A DNA stretch of 64,000 bases, from assembly GCA_014860445.1 (NCBI GenBank), contig JACZJT010000047.1:122058-186057 (forward strand), read 5' to 3'. Shown here one piece after another: positions 16,576-24,614 of this stretch. A program made the translations under genes and the position numbers. Every line of letters begins with the position of its first letter. Within the stretch, counting starts at the first letter, position 1. This DNA comes from Burkholderiales bacterium (GTDB lineage: Bacteria > Pseudomonadota > Gammaproteobacteria > Burkholderiales > SG8-39). The notes under the pieces are model-generated. The model made no database searches and had not been told where the DNA came from. It saw only the letters and a list, made by a program, of their open reading frames with translations.

Positions 16576-18272
16576 GGTTTTTTCCCCGTGCCCGCGGCGC
16601 GGCGCCATGCGTCGCGATATAGCTGCTCCAGCGCCGCAACAAAACGCGGAGCGTCGAGCAAGGGCGAGCGCGCGAGGCGCTCCCTCAAACAACGGCGCAG
16701 ATCCGCCAGTTCGTGGACGCCGCTGGCGAGCCGGATGGCGATATCCAGGTACTGCCGCTCGTCGGCCGCGACGAACTCCTCGACGCCGGCGTTGACCATG
16801 ACGGTTGCAGCCGAGCGCGCAAAGCCGAAATCACCGGCGAGCGTCACGACCGGAAGCCCCATCCACAGGGAGTCGCAGCTGGTCGCGCCGCCGGTATAGG
16901 GAAAGGGATCGAGCGCGATATCGACCTCGGCATAGGTCTGCCAGTACTCGCCGCGCGCCAGCCGTGGCAGGGTGCGAATGCGCGCGCTATCGATGCCGCA
17001 GTTCTCCAGCGTGGCGCGTATCCTGGCGGCGGTCTCCTCGTCAGGCATGGCGAGCAGCTGCAGGCGCGAGGCCGGCAGGCGCCGCAGAACTTCGCCCCAT
17101 AGGTCGAGGACCCGCTCATTCAACTTGGCCACGTGATTGAACGAACCGAAGGTGATAAAGCCATTGCGCTGCGCGGGTAGCGGCGCGACCGCCGGCGCAT
17201 CGCCTGGCGGTTGATAGCACCACAGGGTCTGCGGCATGCGCAGCAAAGTCTCGCTGTGCATGCGCTCGCTCACACCCGGCGGGTCCGCGACGGCATCGGT
17301 GATGCGGTAGTCCATTGCCGGCATGCCCAAGGTATCGAGATAGCCAAGATAGCTGATTTGCACCGGGGCGGGCTTGCGCGCGAATACGTCCAGCCGGTTG
17401 CCGCGGGTGTGTCCCGACAGGTCGACCAGAATATCGATCCCGTCGGCCAGGATCAACTCAGCGGCGCGCGCGTCGTCTACGCCATTGATATTGCGCCAAC
17501 CGGACACTCGCTGCTGCATCACCCGCGTACGCGCGTCCACCTCGTCCGAGCTGCTGTAGCAGAAAACTTCGAAGCTATTGCGATCATGCAAAGCAAGGAT
17601 GGGATGCATGAAGCCCGCAGTCGCATGTTCGCGCAGATCGGCCGATACATAGCCGATGCGCAGGCGGCGTGCAGCGTCCGCGTGTGCGTGCACATGGCGG
17701 GAAATTCCCCGTGCCTGACGCCGGCCCCAGCAGCAATGTTCGGCGTGCCATTCTTCGGGATCGCGTTGCGCCAATGCATGCGACATGAACAGCATGAACT
17801 CATGCGCCAGCGCGTCCTCGGGCGCGCGCCGCAGCGTCTCGCGCAGATACGCCATTGCCTCCTCGACCAGTCCGCGCTCATACAGGACCAGCGCCAGATT
17901 GTGACTCGCCTGCAGCTGATCGGGCTCGTCGGCCAACGCTTCCCTGTAGAGCAGCGCTGCCTGGCGATAGTCGTGAAACTCCGACTGCAGCAGCTGGCCC
18001 AGATTGACCTTCGCCTGGACGAAACCGTTGCGCAAACCCAGTGCCTGCGTGAATGCTGCGCGCGCCGCGGAATAATCTTTCACCGCGCACAGCGCGACTC
18101 CAAGGTCGTTGCAGGCGTCGGCGTGCCCGGGCGCCGCGTTCAGCGCACGCCGATACCACGCTATCGCCCGGTCCCAATCCCCGCGCTCGCGCGCTGCCGT
18201 GGCCCGGCGATAGCAGCCCGCCGCAGACCTCGTGGGCAAGGGCAGCAGTTCCGCAAGCATGCGCGCCAGCAT
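16569..18272 (-). CDS. TPR-SPINDLY/OGT-type glycosyltransferase (GT41), paralog 7
   Basis: The protein has 567 residues starting MLARMLAELLPLP (ATG at 18260 is an alternative). TPRs occupy about 15-155. GT41 marks are RIGYVSADLREHATAGF (His216), ILVDLSGHTRGNR, SYLGYLDTLGM, ITFGSFNHVAKL (Lys383) and TGGATSCDSLWMGLPV. The following segment (FGFARSAATVMVNAGVEEF) diverges from the RAGLSLL pattern of its neighbours, and the tail YRDAWRRAAGTGKKPC lacks the second Trp-Cys. It is separated from paralog 8 by 40 bp, the only non-overlapping junction within the series of eight. Confidence 0.87.
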   Translation of the reverse strand: MLARMLAELLPLPTRSAAGCYRRATAARERGDWDRAIAWYRRALNAAPGHADACNDLGVALCAVKDYSAARAAFTQALGLRNGFVQAKVNLGQLLQSEFHDYRQAALLYREALADEPDQLQASHNLALVLYERGLVEEAMAYLRETLRRAPEDALAHEFMLFMSHALAQRDPEEWHAEHCCWGRRQARGISRHVHAHADAARRLRIGYVSADLREHATAGFMHPILALHDRNSFEVFCYSSSDEVDARTRVMQQRVSGWRNINGVDDARAAELILADGIDILVDLSGHTRGNRLDVFARKPAPVQISYLGYLDTLGMPAMDYRITDAVADPPGVSERMHSETLLRMPQTLWCYQPPGDAPAVAPLPAQRNGFITFGSFNHVAKLNERVLDLWGEVLRRLPASRLQLLAMPDEETAARIRATLENCGIDSARIRTLPRLARGEYWQTYAEVDIALDPFPYTGGATSCDSLWMGLPVVTLAGDFGFARSAATVMVNAGVEEFVAADERQYLDIAIRLASGVHELADLRRCLRERLARSPLLDAPRFVAALEQLYRDAWRRAAGTGKKPC

Positions 18273-18312
18273 CAGACTGGCCGCACCACGCTTGCGACGC
18301 TGGAACGCAGGC

Positions 18313-19938
18313 TCACTGCGGCAGACGACCGCACCAATTGCGCCAGATGCCGCGGTACGCCGTCTCCAGTGCGCGCGCATAGCCCTGCGCGTCGGTAAGG
18401 GGCGAAGCGCGCATGCGCTCGCGCAGACCGTTGCGCATTGCGGTCAAACGCGCCTTGTCGCGCGCCAATTCGACTGCGATGCGCACGTAATCTTCGTCGC
18501 TTCCGGCCACGAGTTCGCCCAGCTCCATGGAACCCAATATGCTCAGGCCCGCGCGCGATTGAAAAATGTCGCCGCTGCGCGTAACCACGGGCACACCCAA
18601 CCAAAGTGCTTCGCAGGTGGTGGTGCCGCCGTTCATGGGAAAAGTATCGAGCAGGACATCGATCCCGGCGTAAAGCGCCCAGAATTCCCTGGTCGGCAGG
18701 CGATCGTGCATGCTGATGCGCGCTTCGTTCACCCCCGCCTTCGCCAGGGCCGTGCGTATGCGCTCGCGCCCCTGCTCGGGCACGGTCGTCAGCACGATAC
18801 GCGAGTCGGGCAGCGCCCCGAGGATGCGCGCCCAAAGGGCCAGCATGCGCTCGGTCACTTTGTTCGCGCCGTTCATCGAGGCAAACGTCACCCTGCCGGT
18901 GGCCTGCATGGGGGATGGCGACACCGCCGGCATGTCCTCGTGCGGTCGGTAGCACCACATGCAGCGTGGCAGGCGTATCAGCGTTTCGCGGTAATAGCGC
19001 TCGGTCGCGCCCGGCGGATCACAGATCGCGTCGGTGATGCGATAGTCCATGGCGCTCATGCCGGTGGTATTGGGATAGGCCAGATAGGTCACCTGAATCG
19101 GCGCCGGCTTGCGCGCAAATATCTGCAGGCGATTGTCTCGAAGGTGGCCGGAAAGATCGACCAGGATATCGATACCGTCTGCGCGTATGAGTTCGGCCGC
19201 CTGGTCGTCATCCAGATCGACGATCTCGCGCCAGCCGTCGACCAATCCGGTCAGACGCCTGGTCACGTCGTCTACGATAGTGCCGCTGTGATAGCAAAGT
19301 ACTTCGAACGCGAGCCGGTCGCGCTGCGCCAGGGCTGGCTCGATGAAATAGGTCAGCGCATGCTGGCGAAAATCGGCTGACAGATAAGCGATGCGCAGGC
19401 GCCGCTCCGGATCACGCGAATTGTCATGCACTTTGACCTTGGCCAGCAGCGGATCCGCATGGATTTTCGCCCAGGCGACATGCTCAGCGTAGACATCTTC
19501 CGGCCGCGCGCTTTCGAGCAATACCATTACGAAAATCAGGTTGATGTGGGCGATGTTCAGGTTGGGATCGATCGCCAGCGCCTTGCGGAACAATACCGCC
19601 GCCTCCTCCGTCCGCCCGGCCTGCACCAGCACACTGCCAAGATTGTTGTGGAACACCGCGTCTTTGGGACGCGCCTCGATGGAGCGCTCGAAATACTCCA
19701 TGGCGAATCCCAGGTCGCGTACGCGCTGCCCCGTCAGTCCGAGGAAGTGCAAGGCGTCCGCGTGTTCGGGTTCCAATTCCAGGACTTCCTCGAACAGCAG
19801 CTGCGCCCTGACGAGATCATTGGCTTCGAAGCGGGTGCGCGCTTCCGCCATCAACTGCGCCGGCGTGGATGCAGGCACGGCCGTTTTGGCGGAGCCTCGC
19901 CCGATATTTCGCAACAGCGACTTGAACAGCATTTTCAT
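18313..19938 (-). CDS. TPR-SPINDLY/OGT-type glycosyltransferase (GT41), paralog 8 (first of the series)
   Basis: The protein has 541 residues, the shortest of the eight, starting MKMLFKSLLRNIGRG (ATG at 19932 possible). TPRs cover about 25-140. GT41 marks are RIAYLSADFRQHALTYF (His193), ILVDLSGHLRDNR, TYLAYPNTTGM, VTFASMNGANKV (Lys360) and MNGGTTTCEALWLGVPV; the tail is YRGIWRNWCGRLPQ. It is the promoter-proximal gene of the series. The 238 bp upstream contain the pilin terminator and an inverted repeat but no clear sigma-54 or strong sigma-70 site, so expression may depend on a weak promoter or readthrough from the pilin gene. Confidence 0.88.
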   Translation of the reverse strand: MKMLFKSLLRNIGRGSAKTAVPASTPAQLMAEARTRFEANDLVRAQLLFEEVLELEPEHADALHFLGLTGQRVRDLGFAMEYFERSIEARPKDAVFHNNLGSVLVQAGRTEEAAVLFRKALAIDPNLNIAHINLIFVMVLLESARPEDVYAEHVAWAKIHADPLLAKVKVHDNSRDPERRLRIAYLSADFRQHALTYFIEPALAQRDRLAFEVLCYHSGTIVDDVTRRLTGLVDGWREIVDLDDDQAAELIRADGIDILVDLSGHLRDNRLQIFARKPAPIQVTYLAYPNTTGMSAMDYRITDAICDPPGATERYYRETLIRLPRCMWCYRPHEDMPAVSPSPMQATGRVTFASMNGANKVTERMLALWARILGALPDSRIVLTTVPEQGRERIRTALAKAGVNEARISMHDRLPTREFWALYAGIDVLLDTFPMNGGTTTCEALWLGVPVVTRSGDIFQSRAGLSILGSMELGELVAGSDEDYVRIAVELARDKARLTAMRNGLRERMRASPLTDAQGYARALETAYRGIWRNWCGRLPQ

Positions 19939-20043
19939 CGTTTACCCGGGTCCGGCGACCTGAATCAGACGCGACTCTGGGCGCTCAAGGATAGCGGAAA
20001 CCCATGGACTTTGTAAGCCAGTACCTGCGCTGGGACCAGAAAC

Positions 20044-20070
20044 AAAAAGCCCCTTCGGAGAGGGGCTTTT
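20044..20070 (-). terminator. Rho-independent terminator after pilin gene 1
   Basis: On the minus strand a 10-bp stem (AAAAGCCCCT pairing with AGGGGCTTTT, 6-nt loop) runs into a T tract. It lies 107 bp past the downstream pilin stop and 106 bp before the first OGT-like gene, so it should separate highly expressed pilin mRNA from the transferase genes, apart from readthrough. Confidence 0.85.
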
Positions 20071-20080
20071 CATTCGGTAC

Positions 20081-20104
20081 TGATGACTCGCCTGAGAGTC
20101 GTCA
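20081..20104. repeat. 9-bp-stem inverted repeat between pilin stop and terminator
   Basis: TGATGACTC and GAGTCGTCA face each other across a 6-nt loop, with one G-T pair. There is no T tract, so it is not a standard terminator. It could be an mRNA-stabilising 3' hairpin or a protein site; no function can be assigned. Confidence 0.45.
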
Positions 20105-20176
20105 GTGCATCGCCAATTCAGAATCAAGATCCGGAACAAATGCGGGGCACTGCGCCCCCCCAGTTTGCAGTCGCGG

Positions 20177-20593
20177 CTAACGGCAGGTCGCAGGCATGTA
20201 TTTCGAAGGTGTGCCGATGCAGGACCAGGTGATCGTACCAGTCAGCGTGCTAAAGGTCGGCGTTACGGTGATGGTCACGCTCTGACCGATGCTGGTCGAA
20301 GTGGTGAGCCCGAACACTGTAACGAGGCCGGCATCGGTCACCGTGGCAAACCCCACCTTGCCCACGATCGGTATGGTCACGCCGCCACCGGCGCAGGCGG
20401 TGTTGCTCGGATCGGTCTGAAATCTCTCCGCTACGGCGGTGCGTGTGCCGCTCGCTGCCAGCAGGAGTTCCGATACCTTGGCGCGAACCGTGTAGTCCTG
20501 ATAGGCCGGCAGTGCCACCGCCGCCAGAATACCGATGATCGCGACCACAATCATCAATTCGATCAGCGTAAAGCCTTTTTGGAATGCCTTCAT
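20177..20593 (-). CDS. pilA: Type IV major pilin, copy 1
   Basis: The protein has 138 residues: a 6-residue leader (MKAFQKG) cleaved before Phe by prepilin peptidase, then the [20 protein letters not shown] spine helix with Glu5. Cysteines in the tail (WSC...ATCR) form the expected C-terminal disulfide loop; one further Cys lies in the middle. The region before the loop is very rich in Ser/Thr (19 of 44 residues), a good substrate for O-glycosylation. ATG 20593 is chosen over the ATG six bases upstream because a GGGAG site sits 7 nt before it. The protein is about 91% identical to the second pilin (13 differences in 138). A sigma-54 promoter and a terminator flank it. Confidence 0.93.
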   Translation of the reverse strand: MKAFQKGFTLIELMIVVAIIGILAAVALPAYQDYTVRAKVSELLLAASGTRTAVAERFQTDPSNTACAGGGVTIPIVGKVGFATVTDAGLVTVFGLTTSTSIGQSVTITVTPTFSTLTGTITWSCIGTPSKYMPATCR

Positions 20594-20646
20594 GTGCATA
20601 CTCCCTTTTAATTTACCGCATCGGTCCTTCGTCGCACCCGAATTAA

Positions 20647-20662
20647 AGCAAACTATATGCCA
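20647..20662 (-). promoter_or_regulatory. Sigma-54 (-24/-12) promoter of pilin gene 1
   Basis: The minus strand reads TGGCAT-ATAGT-TTGCT against the consensus TGGCAC-N5-TTGCW: one mismatch and exact spacing between the -24 GG and -12 GC. The predicted start lies near 20636, leaving a leader of about 43 nt. Sigma-54 and PilR control of major pilin is standard in Pseudomonas and betaproteobacteria. Confidence 0.85.
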
Positions 20663-21048
20663 TAGTAGCGCTTCGTTATTCAATCGGGTTCAGCATCAAT
20701 CCGGGCAGACCGGCAGCTTGGCAATTCGGCTCGAAATAAGGCAACGCGGCGTTAGCTTCAAAGAGATTCCGCCGGCACATCCTTTCCATTGCACCACGAA
20801 TTCCGCCCACGTCGATTCCCGCCTCTGTCTCCAGTGCTGCGACCTCCTGGCCAAGCACCGGCGCGTTCGCCGCACACCCTGAGTACGGACTTTGACATAA
20901 TCCGGAAAAACTATAGAAAACACATTGTTATTCAATCCAATATGCGATTCTGCGGCATCCGCTCCCACCCCGATCATTGGATTGGCATCGTATGACGAAA
21001 AACGTCACATTCACCCCATTTTTGTCAATGAATGCCCGGTAATTCTGC

Positions 21049-21079
21049 AAAAAAAAAGCCCCTCCGTGGAGGGGCTTTT
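21049..21079 (-). terminator. Rho-independent terminator after pilin gene 2
   Basis: A stem AAGCCCCTCC/GGAGGGGCTT followed on the minus strand by a run of about nine T residues, 17 bp after the stop codon of the second pilin. The GC core nearly matches the terminator of pilin 1, so the whole promoter-gene-terminator unit appears duplicated. Confidence 0.9.
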
Positions 21080-21096
21080 CCGTACAGCCAGAAACC

Positions 21097-21513
21097 TTAA
21101 CGGCAGGTCGCGGGCAGATACTTCGACGGTGTACCCTGGCAGGACCAGGTAATCGTACCAGTCAGCGTGCTGTACGTCGGCGTCATGGTGATGGTTACGC
21201 TCTGACCCACGCTGGTTGAGGTCGTGAGGCCGAAGACCGTTACCAGACCGGCATCGGTCACCGTGGCAAAACCCACCTTGCCGACGATTGGAATGGTCGC
21301 TCCACCACCTGCGCACGCGGTATTGCTCGGATCGGTTTGGAATTTCTCCGAAATGGCAGTACGCACGCCGCTAGCAGCAAGCATCAGTTCCGATACTTTG
21401 GCGCGTACGGTGTAGTCCTGATAGGCCGGCAACGCTACCGCAGCCAGAATACCGATAATCGCGACCACGATCATCAGTTCGATCAGGGTAAAGCCTTTCT
21501 GTAGTGACTTCAT
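21097..21513 (-). CDS. pilA: Type IV major pilin, copy 2
   Basis: The protein has 138 residues, leader MKSLQKG, cleavage before Phe, then the canonical [20 protein letters not shown] helix with Glu5. It has the same length, cysteine pattern and Thr-rich C-terminal half as copy 1, ending [16 protein letters not shown]. Differences are mostly conservative and lie in the leader, around residues 44-56, at 71, and in the strand and loop region at the end. A GGAGAT site lies about 8 nt before the ATG. It has its own sigma-54 promoter and strong terminator. The pilus machinery other than a PilB-type ATPase gene is not in the window, so whether both copies are assembled is unknown. Confidence 0.93.
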   Translation of the reverse strand: MKSLQKGFTLIELMIVVAIIGILAAVALPAYQDYTVRAKVSELMLAASGVRTAISEKFQTDPSNTACAGGGATIPIVGKVGFATVTDAGLVTVFGLTTSTSVGQSVTITMTPTYSTLTGTITWSCQGTPSKYLPATCR

Positions 21514-21576
21514 TCAGGTATCTCCTTTCAGTTGCAAAAAATGCCGAGCAAGAAACATTCGCCCGTAACTTGTATA

Positions 21577-21592
21577 AGCAAGCAGTGTGCCC
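21577..21592 (-). promoter_or_regulatory. Sigma-54 (-24/-12) promoter of pilin gene 2
   Basis: The minus strand reads GGGCAC-ACTGC-TTGCT, with the invariant GG and GC dinucleotides and the 5-nt spacer in place. The predicted start near 21566 leaves a leader of about 50 nt. Confidence 0.85.
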
Positions 21593-21697
21593 GAAGAAGT
21601 GAATAGTTAAGCTAATGTTTTATTACGGTTTTTATTTCATACCACAATCAAGCCGCCAACATCCACGCCTGTGGCGGCACAAAATAGCCAAAAAACG

Positions 21698-23326
21698 TCA
21701 CTTCAAACCCTGAGCCGGGGTTTCGTGAAATTGCGCAAGTTCTACACCCAGCCGCGCGAGTGTTTCCTGCCACTGCGACGGACCCGATTGTCGAAACAGA
21801 CGCGCACTGGGATACCAGGGCAGCGTCTCACCGCGATCGAGATAACGCCACTCGGCTACGCTCGGAACCAGCACCCAGACCGGCCGTCCCAGCGCTCCTG
21901 CCAGGTGGATGACCGCGGTGCACACGCTGATCACGAGATCCAGCGCACAGACCAGCGCCGCTGTTTCGTCATAGTCGTCGAGGGCCTCCTGCCAATGGGG
22001 CAGATCGACCCCTTGCTGCTTGATGGCACTCAGATCGGCGGTGCAATCACCATACTGCAAGCTGACGAATCCGGCCGGAAGCCGCATTAACGGAAGAAAC
22101 TCCTCCAATGTCACGGAACGCAAATGACGGCGCGTCGAGGCGATGCCGCCGCGCCAGGACAATCCAACCTTGAGGCCGGGCCCCAGCTTGTCGAGGCGGG
22201 AACGCCAATAGGCGATGCGTGCAGGATCGGCGCGCAAATAACCGGAATGACGCGGAAAGTCGTCCCTCCGATTGCGGAAGATGCGCGGCAGGCTGCCCAT
22301 GGGAATTTCCCTATCCACGATTCGTGCCGAACCACCTTCGTGTGACCCTCCGTCCTCACCAGCGTCCGGATAGACGCTGGCACCCGGAAAAGAGCGGCGG
22401 AACAGGCCCGCTAGCTTGGGATTACAGGAAATGGTGCAGGGTCCCGTCCGGGCGATCGCCTGTTCGAAACACGAAGCAAACATGATCTGGTCGCCCAGTC
22501 CCTGCTCGCCGGAAATGAACAAGGACTTGTCGCGCATCGGCATCCCGTCCCATTGCTCGAAGTGAATAGGCTTGCTCGCGGCGAAACGGCTGTGATGCCT
22601 CGCTTCAAAATCACGCCAGCCTTCTTCGAACCGGCCGTGCTTGAGGTTCATGTAGCTGCGCACGAGGCGCGTGTCGTGATCGTCCGGAAAGCGCTCCAGA
22701 ACCGAATCGACTATTTTCATGCCTTGGGAGTAGTCCCCTTTTTCCAGCAGGATCCAGCCCAGGTTGCTCAAGGCCACCGGCCACGACGGGTCAGGTTCCA
22801 GCGCCAGACGCAGCAAGCGCTCGCCTTCGTCAAAATGACCCAGTTCACGCCCGAGTATCAGACCGAGAAGATTGCAGGCCTCGCGCAGCACCGGCCGCCG
22901 CCCGGCCAGGGGACGCAGCAAAGTCAGCGCAGCTTCAAATTCGCCCCTCGCATGGTGCCAGACGGCGAGCGCGAATGCGGCGTCGGAATGACCGGGATTG
23001 GCCCTCAGGAACACACGGTATGCCTCTGCCTCTTCGAGGGGGCGCCGCAGTTTGGCGTATGCATTTGCCAATGCGGCGCAGGCCGGAAACAGGTCCGGCG
23101 CATAGTGCAAGGCCAGATGGAAATAGTCCAGCGACGCGACCACCTCTCCCTCGGCGAGATGAATCATGCCCATCCGGAAATTCAGTTCCGCATCGTCCGG
23201 GGCCGCGGAAAGCGCCGCTTCGATCGACGTGCGCGCGCTGATGTTTGCCGGTGTAGCGACAGCGCCCTCCTCGGCACCCTCACGCTCAGTACTTTTATCG
23301 GGCCGGCTTTTCATTCGGTTCAGCAC
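21698..23326 (-). CDS. TPR protein with GT9/heptosyltransferase-like glycosyltransferase domain
   Basis: The protein has 542 residues from a GTG start (ATG at 23314 is an alternative; neither has a clear ribosome binding site). Residues about 45-225 are TPR repeats. A WRDFEARH segment, then GEQGLGDQIMFASCF, marks the start of a GT9-like Rossmann region, and the C-terminal lobe has VISVCTAVIHLAGALGRPV, the donor-binding motif of this large family. Such TPR-GT9 proteins often lie beside pilin, flagellin or capsule genes and are presumed glycosyltransferases; biochemical roles are mostly unknown. It sits 18 bp after the GT8-like gene and directly upstream of the pilin promoter. Confidence 0.8.
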   Translation of the reverse strand: MLNRMKSRPDKSTEREGAEEGAVATPANISARTSIEAALSAAPDDAELNFRMGMIHLAEGEVVASLDYFHLALHYAPDLFPACAALANAYAKLRRPLEEAEAYRVFLRANPGHSDAAFALAVWHHARGEFEAALTLLRPLAGRRPVLREACNLLGLILGRELGHFDEGERLLRLALEPDPSWPVALSNLGWILLEKGDYSQGMKIVDSVLERFPDDHDTRLVRSYMNLKHGRFEEGWRDFEARHHSRFAASKPIHFEQWDGMPMRDKSLFISGEQGLGDQIMFASCFEQAIARTGPCTISCNPKLAGLFRRSFPGASVYPDAGEDGGSHEGGSARIVDREIPMGSLPRIFRNRRDDFPRHSGYLRADPARIAYWRSRLDKLGPGLKVGLSWRGGIASTRRHLRSVTLEEFLPLMRLPAGFVSLQYGDCTADLSAIKQQGVDLPHWQEALDDYDETAALVCALDLVISVCTAVIHLAGALGRPVWVLVPSVAEWRYLDRGETLPWYPSARLFRQSGPSQWQETLARLGVELAQFHETPAQGLK

Positions 23327-23344
23327 GCCCGCCCCGCCCGCCGC

Positions 23345-24031
23345 TCATGCCCGCCGAGGCTGCGAAACAGCGTAGAGCATGGCATCGCGTTCGTCTCTCC
23401 ATTCATCGGCCAGGGGACAATCGGCATACTCGGAAAAATAAGGGCCGCCTATGGTGTAGTGCGCGAGCGCGATATCCCCTCCGGGGGCGTCGTACCCCAC
23501 CAAATGATTCCAGCGGTGCGGCAGCTCGCCGATCATGTCCTCGCTTTCCAGCCACTTGAACTGGTGCAATTCCAGCCCGCTTGCCGAGTTCACGTATTCC
23601 GGCGTCAGCGCCGTGCACCGTTCGTTGTTGAAAAGCATCACGCTGGACCAGTTTTTCTTCGTGTACGAAGTCTGCGCGGCGCCGAGAAATTTCACGGTTT
23701 CCCTGGGCTTATGGTCATGCTTGACCACCTGCACCGCATAACGCTCATCGCGCAGCTCCCACAGCCTGGCGACGTCGTCGCGCATCAGCATGTCGCAATC
23801 CATGAACAGGCTCCATCCGGTAAAGCCGGAAAGGTAAGGCGTGAGAAAACGCGAAAACGAGAAGTCGGTCGATTGGAGCGCGTGGCGCTCCCGCGTCAGT
23901 ATCGTCCCCAATTGCGACAAGGCCAGCGGTGCAATCGCGATCGGCACGCTGGCACGCGCCTGTATGCTGTGCGCGAGCACGTTGTAGGCTACCGTTTCGC
24001 GCGGATCGAATCCTATAAAAATCCTGATCAA
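23345..24031 (-). CDS. GT8-like nucleotide-sugar glycosyltransferase
   Basis: The protein has 228 residues beginning LIRIFIGFDPRETVAY when read from a TTG codon at 24031. The TTG is chosen because a strong GGAGGAGG site lies 4 nt upstream and the family's usual N-terminus (MIRIFIGFD) begins there; the open frame continues further but without homology. The GT-A type metal motif is LFMDCDMLM, and NNWSSVMLFNN-like and ALAHYTIGGP segments match the family. It probably transfers a sugar to a surface glycan or glycoprotein in the cytoplasm. Acceptor and donor are unknown. It forms a two-gene unit with the TPR-GT9 gene. Confidence 0.75.
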   Translation of the reverse strand: MIRIFIGFDPRETVAYNVLAHSIQARASVPIAIAPLALSQLGTILTRERHALQSTDFSFSRFLTPYLSGFTGWSLFMDCDMLMRDDVARLWELRDERYAVQVVKHDHKPRETVKFLGAAQTSYTKKNWSSVMLFNNERCTALTPEYVNSASGLELHQFKWLESEDMIGELPHRWNHLVGYDAPGGDIALAHYTIGGPYFSEYADCPLADEWRDERDAMLYAVSQPRRA

Positions 24032-24206
24032 ACCGCCTCCTCCTACGTTAACTGGAATTACCCGGGGCCCCGCAACAACCCTCTTCCTCGTTACCGCGCC
24101 CACTTGCGTTTCACCACGTAAATCATGCAGCATGCGCTCTGGCCTAATCCGGTCATAGGTCACAGGCGGCGCAGAATTCACGTTTCATGCACGACGGTCG
24201 CGCTGG

Positions 24207-24212
24207 TATAAT
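24207..24212 (+). promoter_or_regulatory. Perfect -10 hexamer (TATAAT) of the orphan small gene
   Basis: TATAAT lies 41 bp before the ATG at 24253. The best -35 at 17-bp spacing (TTCATG, 24184-24189) is poor, so an activator or a different -35 may be used. The divergent GT8-like gene starts 175 bp to the left. Confidence 0.5.
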
Positions 24213-24252
24213 TTGCAAACGGTCTATACTCGGCCACCCAGGTGGGAGAATC

Positions 24253-24579
24253 ATGATTCTAAAGTTTTTTTCCACGCGCAAGGTAACGGAGTTTGCCAAG
24301 AGCCTGGCGCAGGACGTCGCCAAGCGCTATCCGCCCGCGATTGCAAACAATCCCGCCCAAATGGTGTCGCAAAAACGCCTGTCCGGCATACTCGAAGAAG
24401 CCTTTACGCGCGCCGCCGAGTTCAACCGGGAGAACAAACTGGGCTGGTACAAAAAAGCCAAGCTGGGCAATGAGTTCAAATGGGAACTCAAGGAAATGGG
24501 CTACGACGAAAAATTCATCGACGTAGCCACCGAAGGCCTGATCGTCTACGTCACCAGGCGCCCGTCCCCGAAAACCTGA
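24253..24579 (+). CDS. Small uncharacterised protein, 108 residues
   Basis: From ATG 24253 (GGGAGAA site 6 nt upstream) the product is soluble, Lys/Glu rich and mainly helical (start MILKFFSTRKVTEFAKSL). It has no Cys, membrane helix or known catalytic motif. The even composition and good start signals support a real gene, and similar short proteins occur in betaproteobacteria, but I cannot name a family. It is alone on the plus strand between the glycosylation island and the signalling cluster and converges with the HD-GYP gene. Confidence 0.75.
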   Translation: MILKFFSTRKVTEFAKSLAQDVAKRYPPAIANNPAQMVSQKRLSGILEEAFTRAAEFNRENKLGWYKKAKLGNEFKWELKEMGYDEKFIDVATEGLIVYVTRRPSPKT

Positions 24580-24614
24580 GCCGTTCGCGAGGCTCATCCC
24601 CCGCCACCGCCGGA

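Larger units (their letters stand above)
20594..21096. other. Intergenic region between the two pilin genes
   Basis: From left to right it holds the ribosome binding site and sigma-54 promoter of pilin 1 (20647-20662), about 370 bp of unexplained sequence, and the terminator of pilin 2 (21049-21079). The minus strand of 20676-20930 is an open frame without ATG. Its conceptual peptide matches nothing I recognise and it has no ribosome binding site, so it is not called a gene. It could hold upstream activator (PilR-type) sites for the sigma-54 promoter. Confidence 0.6.

Noticed and set aside
20676-20930. Open frame on the minus strand between the pilin genes
   Set aside because: No ATG, no ribosome binding site, no recognisable family, and it lies directly upstream of a sigma-54 promoter.
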